A DNA stretch of 64,000 bases from Janthinobacterium sp. 64 (lineage in GTDB: Bacteria; Pseudomonadota; Gammaproteobacteria; Burkholderiales; Burkholderiaceae_D): contig NZ_PHUG01000001.1 in assembly GCF_002813325.1 (NCBI RefSeq), positions 5,022,001 through 5,086,000 on the forward strand. Direction: 5' to 3'. Below, in pieces: positions 19,631 through 28,210 of the stretch. Each line of letters starts with the position of its first letter. Position 1 is the first letter of the stretch. Made by a program: the position numbers and the translations under genes. The notes below the pieces were generated by a model, which saw nothing but the letters and a program-made list of their open reading frames with translations, had not been told where the DNA came from and ran no database searches.

Positions 19631-20716
19631 ATGTCCAAGAAATTACTGTGCGCCGCCGTTTGCGGTGCCACGCTGATGTCCTCCATGCCTGCCATGGCCG
19701 CCGCGCCCGCCGCCGCTCCATTGAACGTCGGTTTTGTTTACATCAGCCCCATCGGCGACGCGGGCTGGACCACCCAGCATGACCAGGCGCGCAAGGAAAT
19801 GGAAAAGGCGCTGGGCAACAAGATCACCACCAAGTTTGTGGAAAACGTGCCGGAGAGCGCCGATGCCGAGCGCGTGATCCGCGACCTGGCGCAAACGGGC
19901 AGCAAGCTGGTCATCACGACTTCGTTCGGTTACATGAATCCCACCTTGAAAGTGGCGAAGCAATTTCCTAATGTGAAGTTCATCCACCTGACTGGCTACA
20001 AGACGGCCGTCAACGTGGCCAACACGAATGCCCGTTTCTACGAGGGCCGCTACCTGGCCGGCGTGTTGGCAGGCAAGATGAGCAAAACGCATGTGGCCGG
20101 TTACGTGGCGGCGTTCCCCATCCCGGAAGTGTTGCAGGGCGTTAACGCCTTCACGCGCGGCATGCGCAGCGTCGACCCGAAGGCGGAAGTGAAAGTGGTG
20201 TGGGTCAATAGCTGGTTCGACCCGGGCAAGGAGCGCGACGCGGCCATTACCCTGATCGGCCAGGGCGCCGACGTGGTCACCCACCACACGGACTCGACCG
20301 CCGTGGTGCAGGCGGCGGAAGAGAAGGGCAAGTATGCGATCGCCTACCACTCGGACATGAAAAAGTACGGACCGAAGGCGCAGCTGGCCGCCGTCACCCA
20401 CCATTGGGGCGAGTACTATACGAAGCAGGCGCAAGCTGTGCTGGACGGTACGTGGAAGTCCAGCAGCACCTGGGGCGGCATCAAGGATGGCATGGTCAAG
20501 CTGGAAGGCATCAACGCCGCCGTGCCTGCGGACGTGAAACAGTTTGTATTGGCGCGTGAGAAAGACTTGGTTGCTGGTAAGCTCAATCCTTTCAGCGCGC
20601 CGATCAAGGATAACGATGGCAAGGTGCGCCTGGACAAAGGCGTGCTGGACGATGCGGCGCTGACGAAGATGGATTATTTTGTCGAAGGCGTGGCAGGGAA
20701 AGTTTCCGGAAAGTAA
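19631..20716 (+). CDS. BMP-family periplasmic substrate-binding protein
   Basis: A 361-residue precursor. The signal peptide (MSKKLLCAAVCGATLMSS, ending AMAAA) has no lipobox cysteine, so the mature protein should be free in the periplasm and not lipid-anchored as PnrA/BmpA are in many bacteria. The mature start NVGFVYISPIGDAGWT and the later THHTDSTAVVQAAEE fit the BMP (PF02608) fold, which binds purine nucleosides in characterised members. It captures substrate for the ABC transporter encoded just upstream and probably works downstream of the Tsx-like channel. A GGAAAACC sequence precedes the ATG. Confidence 0.92.
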   Translation: MSKKLLCAAVCGATLMSSMPAMAAAPAAAPLNVGFVYISPIGDAGWTTQHDQARKEMEKALGNKITTKFVENVPESADAERVIRDLAQTGSKLVITTSFGYMNPTLKVAKQFPNVKFIHLTGYKTAVNVANTNARFYEGRYLAGVLAGKMSKTHVAGYVAAFPIPEVLQGVNAFTRGMRSVDPKAEVKVVWVNSWFDPGKERDAAITLIGQGADVVTHHTDSTAVVQAAEEKGKYAIAYHSDMKKYGPKAQLAAVTHHWGEYYTKQAQAVLDGTWKSSSTWGGIKDGMVKLEGINAAVPADVKQFVLAREKDLVAGKLNPFSAPIKDNDGKVRLDKGVLDDAALTKMDYFVEGVAGKVSGK

Positions 20717-20762
20717 TAGGTTTGAGTTTGAACTTGCTGTAATATTGCCGGAAACGGGAGCA

Positions 20763-20792
20763 GGGCCGGGGATACATGCGCATTCCCGGCCC
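20763..20792. repeat. Stem-loop after the nucleoside transporter operon
   Basis: gggccggg (20763-20770) pairs with cccggccc (20785-20792) across a 14-base loop. No T run follows, so it is at best a factor-dependent terminator or mRNA 3' end stabiliser between the binding-protein gene and the HDOD gene. Confidence 0.5.
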
Positions 20793-20837
20793 CTCCATAG
20801 AGCAGAGCCTGTATAGGCCCGTACCGGAGATCGACCC

Positions 20838-21674
20838 ATGGACAGACTGGAAGTATTCAAGATTATCGCGCTGCAAGCGAGCAAGGGCGAGCTGACGTTC
20901 CCCGCCAACGTCAAGGCCACCTTGAAGCTGCAGGAAGCGCTGGACGACCCCGATTGCCATATCGAAGCGGCCGCCCGCATGGTCATGGCCGAGCCGCTGC
21001 TGTCGGCGCGGGTCGTGGCCTTGGCCAACTCGGCCGCCTACAACCGTTCCGGCAATGAAATCGCCAATGTGCGCGCAGCCGTTTCGCGGCTGGGCTTTGC
21101 CACCTTGAAATCGATGGTGGCGTCCGTCATCGTGCGCCAGCTGGGCAGCCAGATTACCGACCCGCAATTGCGCGCCAAGGGGGCCAGACTGTGGGAGCAC
21201 ACGGCCCACGTGGCGGCACTGAGCCAGGTCATCGCGCGCAAAGTCACGCACGTGGACGTGGAAACGGCCATGTTCGCCGCCATCGTGCACGAGGTGGGCG
21301 GCTTTTATCTGCTGTCGCGCGCCGAGGAATATCCTGGCTTGCTCGACGACAACACGGAAGACTGGATCGAATACGGCGAAAAACTGATCGGCCGCGGCGT
21401 GCTGCGCCAGCTGCAAGTACCGGACATGGTCTTGCAGGCCGTGGAAGGTATGTGGCACGGCGGCAGCCCGTTCCCGCCCCGCACCTTGGGCGCGACCCTG
21501 GTGCTGGCCAACGATCTGTCACCCGTCGGCTCGCCCCTGCACCCGCCGGAAAGCGCCGAGCGGCGCCTGGCGGCGGCGAAGATCGACTTCGGGATAGGCG
21601 GCAGCACCCTGCACACGATACTCGAGGAATCGGCCGAAGAGATCGAATCGCTGGCGGCGGCCCTGCTGGTCTGA
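20838..21674 (+). CDS. HDOD domain protein
   Basis: A 278-residue soluble protein made mostly of one HDOD domain (PF08668). The pattern AAARMVMAEPLLSARVVALA, then RAAVSRLGFATLKSM, LWEHTAHVAALS and FAAIVHEVGGFYLL is the family order; the degenerate HD site (H-E in IVHEVGG) is typical. HDOD proteins act in signalling and sometimes accompany c-di-GMP domains, but the family lacks a defined enzymatic activity. It stands alone between the transporter operon and a terminator. Confidence 0.88.
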   Translation: MDRLEVFKIIALQASKGELTFPANVKATLKLQEALDDPDCHIEAAARMVMAEPLLSARVVALANSAAYNRSGNEIANVRAAVSRLGFATLKSMVASVIVRQLGSQITDPQLRAKGARLWEHTAHVAALSQVIARKVTHVDVETAMFAAIVHEVGGFYLLSRAEEYPGLLDDNTEDWIEYGEKLIGRGVLRQLQVPDMVLQAVEGMWHGGSPFPPRTLGATLVLANDLSPVGSPLHPPESAERRLAAAKIDFGIGGSTLHTILEESAEEIESLAAALLV

Positions 21675-21690
21675 CGCTTCCCCATCGTCT

Positions 21691-21719
21691 ATCCCCGCCT
21701 TTGCCGCGGGGATTTTTTT
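21691..21719 (+). terminator. Intrinsic terminator after the HDOD gene
   Basis: atccccgc (21691-21698) pairs with gcggggat (21706-21713), followed by seven T. It ends transcription of the HDOD gene and isolates the M28 peptidase gene. Confidence 0.88.
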
Positions 21720-21810
21720 CGTCCGCATTTTGCTGCGCCTGCCCCATGGCATACAATCGCCGGCCCGGTTATCCGCCGGACTGACTGTCTCCTCTTACCC
21801 AAAGGATCTT

Positions 21811-23448
21811 ATGCAGAAGCTGTTTTCTTCCCTGACCTTGACTGCGCTGGCGTTTTCCGCGCACGCCGCTACCGGTTTGCCCGTGGTACAGGAAGCGCCC
21901 CTGCGCGCCCACCTGGCCTTCCTGTCCAACGATTTGCTGGAAGGCAGGGGCACGGGCCAACGGGGCGCCGACCTGACGGTGGCCTACCTGGAAACCCAGG
22001 CGCAGATGGCCGGTTTGCGTCCCGTGCGCGGCAACAGCTACCGCCAGAGCGTGCAGATCGCCGGCGTGAAGTCGCTGCCTGCCGAGAGCAGCCTGCAGGC
22101 GCTGGCCGGCGGTAAAACCGTGCCGCTGGCGTTTGGTCCGGACTGGGTCTGGGCCACGGGCGACTCCGTTGCCGCGCACACCTTCGATGCGCCGCTGGTC
22201 TTCGTCGGCTACGGCATCACGGCGCCGGAAGAGGGCTGGAACGATTTCAAGGGGACCGATGTCAAAAACAAGATCGTCGTCATGATGGTCAACGACCCGC
22301 AGCCGACCGCTGGCGATCCGAATCGCTTTGCCGGCAAGGCGCTGACCTATTACGGCCGCTGGACGTATAAATTCGAGGAAGCCAAACGCCAGGGCGCCGC
22401 TGGCGTCTTGCTGATCCACACGAAACCGTCGGCCTCGTACGACTGGAGCGTGGTACAGAACAGCTGGAGCGGCAGCGAACGCTTCCAGTTGGCGGACCGC
22501 ACTGTCGGCACTCCCCTGCAGGGCTGGATCGCGGAAGACGCGGCGCGCCGCCTGTTTGCGGCCGGTGGGCAAGACCTGGACGCCTTGCGCGCGCAAGCGG
22601 AAAGCAAGGACTTCAAGGCCGTCGCATTGAATGCCAAGTTGTCGGGCGACATGAAGTCCATCGTGCGCAAGGTGGAACAGTTCAATATCGCCGGCATGGT
22701 GCCGGGCACGGACCCGACACTGAAAGAGGAAGCCGTCATCTACAGCGGCCACTGGGACCACCTGGGCAAGCAAGGCGAGGGTGACGAAAAAGCGGGAGAT
22801 ACGATCTACAACGGCGCCGTCGACAACGCCTCGGGCACGGCCGGCCTGCTGGCCATGGCGCAGGAAGCCGTGAAAAAGCCGGCCAAGCGCACGCAGATCT
22901 TCCTGTGGGTGGCGGCTGAAGAGCAGGGTTTATTGGGCAGCGCCGCGTATGCGGCCGACCCGCTGTGGCCCCTGAACAAGACGGCGGCCGCGCTGAATCT
23001 CGATAGCCTGAACTTCGTCGGTGCCACGCACGACATCGGCGCGCAGGGCAGCGAGCGCACGGAACTGGGCGCCATGGCGGCGGCAACTGCCAAAGCCATG
23101 GGCATGCATATTGCCCAGGCGCGTCCCGACCTGGCCGGCGGCTATTTCCGCAGCGACCATTTCAGCTTTGCCAAGGCGGGCGTGCCCGCGTTTTCCATCA
23201 ATGGAGGACGCGAGTACGTCAAGGATGTGGCAGAGTCGAAAGCCAAGGCGGCTGCCTATGGCCCCCGCTACCATCAAGTCACCGATGAGTACGATGCCAG
23301 CTGGGATTTGTCCGGCATGACGCAGCAGGCGCAATTTACCTTGAACCTGGGGCAAGCCGTGGCCAACGCGGCGAAAATGCCGGCCTGGAAGGCGGGCGAT
23401 GCGTTTGGCAAGGCGCGCGAGCAGGCCGGCGCCAAGTCAGCCATGTAA
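21811..23448 (+). CDS. Secreted M28-family zinc peptidase with PA domain
   Basis: The start at 21811 (MQKLFSSLTLTALAFS) gives a 545-residue precursor with a signal peptide ending SAHAA; the open frame extends further upstream but without a signal. A PA-type insertion is seen around VFVGYGITAPEEGWNDF. The M28 metal ligands are all present: GHWDHLG (His), GAVDNASG (Asp), AAEEQGLLGS (Glu-Glu), NLDSLN (Asp) and SDHFSF (His). The family removes amino acids or cleaves peptides in the periplasm or outside. It sits alone between a terminator and a convergent oxidoreductase gene. Confidence 0.92.
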   Translation: MQKLFSSLTLTALAFSAHAATGLPVVQEAPLRAHLAFLSNDLLEGRGTGQRGADLTVAYLETQAQMAGLRPVRGNSYRQSVQIAGVKSLPAESSLQALAGGKTVPLAFGPDWVWATGDSVAAHTFDAPLVFVGYGITAPEEGWNDFKGTDVKNKIVVMMVNDPQPTAGDPNRFAGKALTYYGRWTYKFEEAKRQGAAGVLLIHTKPSASYDWSVVQNSWSGSERFQLADRTVGTPLQGWIAEDAARRLFAAGGQDLDALRAQAESKDFKAVALNAKLSGDMKSIVRKVEQFNIAGMVPGTDPTLKEEAVIYSGHWDHLGKQGEGDEKAGDTIYNGAVDNASGTAGLLAMAQEAVKKPAKRTQIFLWVAAEEQGLLGSAAYAADPLWPLNKTAAALNLDSLNFVGATHDIGAQGSERTELGAMAAATAKAMGMHIAQARPDLAGGYFRSDHFSFAKAGVPAFSINGGREYVKDVAESKAKAAAYGPRYHQVTDEYDASWDLSGMTQQAQFTLNLGQAVANAAKMPAWKAGDAFGKAREQAGAKSAM

Positions 23449-23479
23449 ACCAGGCACGGCCAGATCGTCGCCAGGTCGC

Positions 23480-24493
23480 TTAGCCGGCGACCTGGATGAC
23501 GACCTTGCCGAAGGCGCCGCGCGACAGGTGCTCATAGGCTTGCACTGCTTCCTCGAACGCATACACATGCTCGATCACGGGCTTGATGTTGTGCTTGTCC
23601 AGGAACGGGTTCATGCGGTCGAACGAGGTGCGCGGCGCCACGGCGATGCCGCGTATCGTTGTCTGGCGGAAGATGAGCGGCATCAGTTTCAGCGCCGTGG
23701 TCTGTCCCGTCAGGAAACCGACCTGCGCGATCACTCCAGCCGCCTTGGTGGCGGCAACGGACTGGTTCAGGCCATCGCCGCCGGCCACGTCGATGGTGAT
23801 GTCGACGCCTTTGCCGTCCGTCAATTCCAGCACCTTCTGTTCCCATTGCGGAAACGTCCGATAGTTGATGCCGTCCGTGACGCCCAGCGCCTTGATCCTG
23901 GCCAGGTTGGCATCGCTGCTGGAGGTGGCGATGACGCGCGCGCCGTGCGCCAGGGCGATCTGCGCGGCAAAGATCGACACGCCGCCCGTGCCTTGCACCA
24001 GCACTGTCTGGCCCGGCTGTAAGTTGCCCACATCCATCAGCGTATACCAGGCGGTGAGGGCGGCGATGGGCAGCGTGGCTGCCTCGGCGTCGCTCATCAT
24101 GTCCGGCGCCCGGACGGCGCTGTCTTCATGGATGATCATGAATTCGGCCAAGCCGCCCGGCAACGGCGAACCGAAGCAATAGTCGGGTTCGTTGGGGCCT
24201 GGCGGGCCGTCGATCCAGCGCGAATACAAATGCGAATTGACGCGCTCGCCCACCTTGAAACGGCTCACGCCGGCGCCCACGGCTACCACCACGCCGGCGG
24301 CGTCGGAAACGGGAATCAGGGGTTTCGGCACCATGTGCGGCTCGTAGATGCCGTCGACAATCGCCTTGTCGCGGAAATTGAGCGAAACGGCGCCCACCTT
24401 CACCAGCAACTCGCCCGCCTGCGGCACGGGTGTCGGCACCTCTGCCATCTTCAAATTGTTCAAGCCGAAATCCTGTAACAGCCATGCTTTCAT
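23480..24493 (-). CDS. NAD(P)-dependent alcohol dehydrogenase, quinone oxidoreductase-like MDR
   Basis: The start at 24493 (MKAWLLQDFG) is preceded by GGAGAAGAAT and gives 337 residues; the upstream extension is not conserved-looking. The protein has the GroES-like N-terminal half and a Rossmann half with VLVQGTGGVSIFAAQIA. The structural-zinc cysteine cluster of classical alcohol dehydrogenases is absent, as in zinc-independent members. It would oxidise or reduce an unknown alcohol, aldehyde or enone. A 9-bp stem (23471-23479 with 23487-23495) surrounds its stop codon. The divergent LysR gene is its likely regulator. Confidence 0.9.
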   Translation of the reverse strand: MKAWLLQDFGLNNLKMAEVPTPVPQAGELLVKVGAVSLNFRDKAIVDGIYEPHMVPKPLIPVSDAAGVVVAVGAGVSRFKVGERVNSHLYSRWIDGPPGPNEPDYCFGSPLPGGLAEFMIIHEDSAVRAPDMMSDAEAATLPIAALTAWYTLMDVGNLQPGQTVLVQGTGGVSIFAAQIALAHGARVIATSSSDANLARIKALGVTDGINYRTFPQWEQKVLELTDGKGVDITIDVAGGDGLNQSVAATKAAGVIAQVGFLTGQTTALKLMPLIFRQTTIRGIAVAPRTSFDRMNPFLDKHNIKPVIEHVYAFEEAVQAYEHLSRGAFGKVVIQVAG

Positions 24494-24608
24494 ATTCTTC
24501 TCCAGTGAGCCATGCCGGGCAAGTGCCAGGCCGTGCAACGATGGAGACAGTGTAATTGCATCCTCTGGCGAGAGTTAGGGGGTAAAAAGACGGGCACTGC
24601 ATCCTGTC

Positions 24609-24659
24609 ATTCCAGAATTGACTATACTGTGCACGATTGCATTCAACACTTTTGGAATG
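24609..24659. promoter_or_regulatory. Inverted repeat in the oxidoreductase/LysR divergent region
   Basis: cattcca (24609-24615) is repeated inverted as tggaatg (24653-24659), bracketing a TATACT box at 24623-24628. It lies just upstream of the LysR start and in the path of the divergent oxidoreductase, so it is a plausible regulator site. Assignment is inference. Confidence 0.35.
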
Positions 24660-24667
24660 GCGGTGAC

Positions 24668-25585
24668 ATGGAAGATCGTTTTGCAGGCATCCGCGAGTTT
24701 GTCGCGGCCGTCGACGGCGGCAGTTTCACGGCGGCGGCGCTGGTGCTGGGTGTGACCGGCTCGGCGGTCGGCAAGAGCCTTTCGCGGCTGGAAGCGCGCC
24801 TGGGCGTGCAACTGCTGCACCGCACGACGCGCCGCATCGACCTGACCACGGAAGGGGAAGCGTACCTGGGAAGTTGCCGGCGCGTGCTGGAAGAGCTGGA
24901 ACAGTCCGAAGCTTGTCTGGCCACCGGCCACCAGCAGCCCGTCGGACGCCTGCGCATCGACTTGCCGACTACATTTGGCCGGCGCCACATCCTGCCAGCC
25001 CTGCTGGCGCTGGGTGAGCGCCATCCCCGGCTGGACCTGTCCGTTTCCCTGCGCGACAGGGCGGTGGACATGGTGGGCGAAGGCATCGATATCGCGGTGC
25101 GCATCGGTAGCCTGGGCAACCATGCGGATCTGGTGGCCCGTCGCCTGGGCGAGCAGCATCTGGTGATCTGCGCTTCGCCCGCGTATTTGCAGCGGCGCGG
25201 CACGCCCTTGACGCGCGCGGACCTGGCCAGCCATGCTTGCCTGGCCGGCTGGCGTCGTGGCAACCGGCCGGCATGGCTGTTAAGAAATGAATTGGGAGAA
25301 ACCGCGCTGCAGGAAATCCATGCCCGGCATGAATTGGCCGATGGCGATGCCTTGCTGCAAGCTTGCGTGAGCGGCAGCGGCCTGGCGCAGCTGCCGACCT
25401 GGCTGGCAGGCGATGCCTTGCGTAGCGGCGCCTTGTTGCCCGTCTTGCCCGATATTGCCGGCGCCGCCATGCCCATCCACGTGCTGTGGCAGAAAACCTG
25501 GCATATGCCAACCAAGGTCAGGGTGACGGTCGATGAACTGTTGCGCCTGGCCGCGGCCGACAGCGCCGTCTTTTCTGCCGCTTAG
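24668..25585 (+). CDS. LysR-type transcriptional regulator
   Basis: The start at 24668 (MEDRFAGIREFVAAVDGG) gives 305 residues and begins directly with the winged helix-turn-helix (SFTAAALVLGVTGSAVGKSL), then LHRTTRRIDLTTEG, the conserved recognition wing. The remainder is the periplasmic-binding-protein-like effector domain. It most resembles the AphB/CrgA-like branch that regulates a divergent oxidoreductase. The gene is divergent from the MDR oxidoreductase and convergent, with one base between the stop codons, with an MFS transporter. Confidence 0.92.
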   Translation: MEDRFAGIREFVAAVDGGSFTAAALVLGVTGSAVGKSLSRLEARLGVQLLHRTTRRIDLTTEGEAYLGSCRRVLEELEQSEACLATGHQQPVGRLRIDLPTTFGRRHILPALLALGERHPRLDLSVSLRDRAVDMVGEGIDIAVRIGSLGNHADLVARRLGEQHLVICASPAYLQRRGTPLTRADLASHACLAGWRRGNRPAWLLRNELGETALQEIHARHELADGDALLQACVSGSGLAQLPTWLAGDALRSGALLPVLPDIAGAAMPIHVLWQKTWHMPTKVRVTVDELLRLAAADSAVFSAA

Positions 25586-25586
25586 A

Positions 25587-26801
25587 TCAGGCTAGCCGCT
25601 CAAGGCGCCGCTGCGTGTGCCGATACTTGCTCCACACCAGCAGCATCAGCAAGGGCATGGCGCCGCCCACCATGCACAGGGCGGGCCAGCCGCCGGCGGC
25701 AAAGCTGGCGCTGGCCAGCGCCGAGCCAGCGGAGGCGCCGATGAAGCCGCCCGCGATGAACACGGTGGTGACCCTTGCCCGCGCATGCGGCGCCAGTTTA
25801 TAGATGATGGACTGGTGCGTCACTTGCAAGCCCATCACGCCCATGTCCAGCAGGACGATACCGATCAGCAATAGCACGAGCGAGTGGGCGCCGAAGCCGA
25901 TCAGGGCCCAGCCCGCGATCGAGGCGACGGCCAGCAGCCAGGTGGCCTGGCGCGCGTAGCCGCGGTCGGCCATGCGGCCAGCCGTGTTGGCGGCAAACGC
26001 GCCCGTGGCGCCGGCCAGGCCGAACAGGCCGATCTGCATTTCCGAATAGTGATACGGCGCGCCGCTGAGCAAGAAGGTCAGGCCCGTCCAGAACACGCTG
26101 AAAGTGCCCAGGCCCAGGCCCGAGAACAGGGCGCGCTGGCGCAGCAACGGTTCCTGGCGGATGATGTCGGCCAGGGAAGCCAGCAATTTTCCGTACTGCA
26201 GCTTGCCACGCGGCGCCTCGTTCGGCAGGATGCGGCGCAGCATGACGAGCAGGGCGGCCACGACGATGGCGGCCAGCACGTAGACGCTGCGCCAGCCGCC
26301 GCTGATCTGCGACACCGTGCCGGAGACGGTACGCGCCAGCAAGATGCCCAACAACAAGCCCGTCATGACGGTGCCCACCATGCGGCCCCGGCTGTGGTCG
26401 GGCGCATACGAAGCGACCATGGCCGTCACCACCATCAAGGCGCTGGATGTGATCCCCATCAAGACGCTGGCGATGGCAAAGACGATGATGTTCTGGCTGG
26501 TGGCGGCCAGCAGCAGGGCGGCTATCTTGGCGATCAGCATCCACGTCAGCAACTGGCGGCGGTTCAGCACGTCGCTGAGCGGCACCAGAAACACGATGCC
26601 CAGCACATAGCCGATCTGCGTGGCCGTGACCAGGTAGCCCGCTTGCGGCACGCTGACGCCAAACGAGGCGGCCAGCATGGAGGTGAGCGGCTGCACGTAA
26701 TAGAGGCTGGCGACGAGCACGCCGGCGGACAGGGCAAACAACAGGATGCGGGTGGACGTCAGCAGGGTACTGGCGTCGACGGAGGACGGTGCGGATTTCA
26801 T
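25587..26801 (-). CDS. Major facilitator superfamily transporter
   Basis: A 404-residue protein with about 12 hydrophobic helices. The N-terminal YYVQPLTSMLAASFGVS segment, the loop LSDVLNRRQLL and the central VASYAPDHSRGRMVG are typical of DHA1-type exporters. It probably expels a small molecule; substrate unknown. It converges on the LysR gene with a single base between the stops, and no downstream partner shares its transcript. Confidence 0.9.
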   Translation of the reverse strand: MKSAPSSVDASTLLTSTRILLFALSAGVLVASLYYVQPLTSMLAASFGVSVPQAGYLVTATQIGYVLGIVFLVPLSDVLNRRQLLTWMLIAKIAALLLAATSQNIIVFAIASVLMGITSSALMVVTAMVASYAPDHSRGRMVGTVMTGLLLGILLARTVSGTVSQISGGWRSVYVLAAIVVAALLVMLRRILPNEAPRGKLQYGKLLASLADIIRQEPLLRQRALFSGLGLGTFSVFWTGLTFLLSGAPYHYSEMQIGLFGLAGATGAFAANTAGRMADRGYARQATWLLAVASIAGWALIGFGAHSLVLLLIGIVLLDMGVMGLQVTHQSIIYKLAPHARARVTTVFIAGGFIGASAGSALASASFAAGGWPALCMVGGAMPLLMLLVWSKYRHTQRRLERLA

Positions 26802-26876
26802 GCGCTTACAACTTTCTTGGAATGATGCTTTTGGATGGACATGATAGCGGGGCTGCGCATTTCTTGCCGGGCAGGC

Positions 26877-26911
26877 AAAAAAATCCCGGCGATCGTTGCC
26901 GACGGCCGGGA
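26877..26911 (-). terminator. Intrinsic terminator after the LLM oxidoreductase
   Basis: On the minus strand, tcccggc (26905-26911, read in reverse) pairs with gccggga (26884-26890), followed by seven U (A at 26877-26883 on the plus strand). It lies 40 bases after the LLM oxidoreductase stop and before the MFS gene on the same strand. Confidence 0.82.
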
Positions 26912-26951
26912 AAAGGGTATAGGGGGATATATACCGAGGGAGAGTTAAAAC

Positions 26952-27950
26952 TTAAGCAGCGCGTGCCAGCTCCGCATGCACCTGCGCCGTGATTTCATAC
27001 GAGCGCAGCCGGTGCTGGTGCTCGAAAATTTGCGAGGTGATCATCAGCTCGTCGGCGCCCGTTTCGGCGATGAAGGAAGCCATCTTTGCCTTGACGGTGT
27101 CCGGCGCGCCGATGGCCGTGCACGACAGGACGGAATCGAGCATGGCGCGTTCCTGCGGGCCCAGTTGCTCCAGGTAGCCGGGCACGGGCGGCTGCAAACG
27201 CGACGGGCGGCCCGTGCGCAGGTTGACGAAGGCCTGCTGCATCGACGTGGCGCGCAGGTGCGCCTCGGCATCCGTGTCGGCGGCGAACACATTAAAGCCC
27301 AGCATCACGTACGGTTTCGCCAATTGTTTGGACGGCTTGAAGTGTTCGCGGTAATACGCCACGGCTTGCAGCATCATTTGCGGCGCGAAATGCGAAGCGA
27401 ACGCATACGGCAAGCCCAGGTGGGCGGCCAACTGGGCGCCGAACAGGCTCGACCCCAGTATCCACACGGGCACTTTCGCGCCCTTGCCGGGCACGGCCAG
27501 CACGCGCTGGCGCGGCTCGTCGGACATATAGTCGATCAATTCCAGCACGTCTTGCGGGAACTGCTCCGCGTCCGATTGCAGGTCGCGGCGCAGGGCGCGC
27601 GCCGTGGTCTGGTCAGAGCCGGGCGCGCGGCCCAGGCCCAGGTCGATGCGGCCCGGGTGCAGCGCTTCCAGCGTGCCGAACTGTTCCGCGATGACCAGCG
27701 GCGAATGGTTCGGCAGCATCACGCCACCCGCACCCACGCGGATGGTGGTCGTGCCGGCCGCCACATGGGCGATGACGACGGCCGTGGCGGCGCTGGCGAT
27801 GCCGGGCATGCCGTGGTGTTCGGCCAGCCAGTAGCGGTTGTAGCCCCAGCGTTCGCCGTGCTGCGCCAGGTCCAGCGTGTTCTTGAACGACTGGCTGGCG
27901 TTGCTGCCTTCGGCGATGGGCGCGAGGTCGAGTATGGAAAATGGAATCAT
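26952..27950 (-). CDS. LLM-class flavin-dependent oxidoreductase (luciferase-like)
   Basis: The start at 27950 ([16 protein letters not shown]) gives 332 residues and matches the typical beginning of this branch; the upstream extension is not conserved-looking. The bacterial-luciferase-like TIM barrel shows [36 protein letters not shown] and [15 protein letters not shown]. The family uses reduced FMN from a partner reductase to oxidise small molecules; the substrate is unknown. A terminator follows. The region between this gene and galT, on the opposite strand, carries the promoters of both. Confidence 0.9.
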   Translation of the reverse strand: MIPFSILDLAPIAEGSNASQSFKNTLDLAQHGERWGYNRYWLAEHHGMPGIASAATAVVIAHVAAGTTTIRVGAGGVMLPNHSPLVIAEQFGTLEALHPGRIDLGLGRAPGSDQTTARALRRDLQSDAEQFPQDVLELIDYMSDEPRQRVLAVPGKGAKVPVWILGSSLFGAQLAAHLGLPYAFASHFAPQMMLQAVAYYREHFKPSKQLAKPYVMLGFNVFAADTDAEAHLRATSMQQAFVNLRTGRPSRLQPPVPGYLEQLGPQERAMLDSVLSCTAIGAPDTVKAKMASFIAETGADELMITSQIFEHQHRLRSYEITAQVHAELARAA

Positions 27951-28175
27951 GGTAGCGATATCGGGACGTGGTGGAAAATCACAATGGACGATTTGTCTAT
28001 CCCCTGACGACAATAGGGTCGGCCGTGAAAGCGGCAGGGATGACAGGCTGTGCACATGATAATGCGAATCGGGAATTTGCGTACTGATCGGTAAAAAACT
28101 CGTGCTGATCGGGGGCGGTACCGCTTGAACTGGAGAAATTGCCGTCGGCTTCGGAACTTTTCTTGCCAGTGCCAG

Positions 28176-28198
28176 TCTTAAGAAGTCGTGTCTTAAGA
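28176..28198 (+). promoter_or_regulatory. Paired palindromes upstream of galT, candidate operator
   Basis: The 8-bp palindrome TCTTAAGA occurs twice, at 28176-28183 and 28191-28198, with centres 15 bases apart and 12 bases from the galT start. A repeated palindrome so close to the start could be a repressor site for the galactose operon. No regulator gene is encoded next to it. Function is inferred from position. Confidence 0.4.
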
Positions 28199-28210
28199 TT
28201 GCGAAACATC

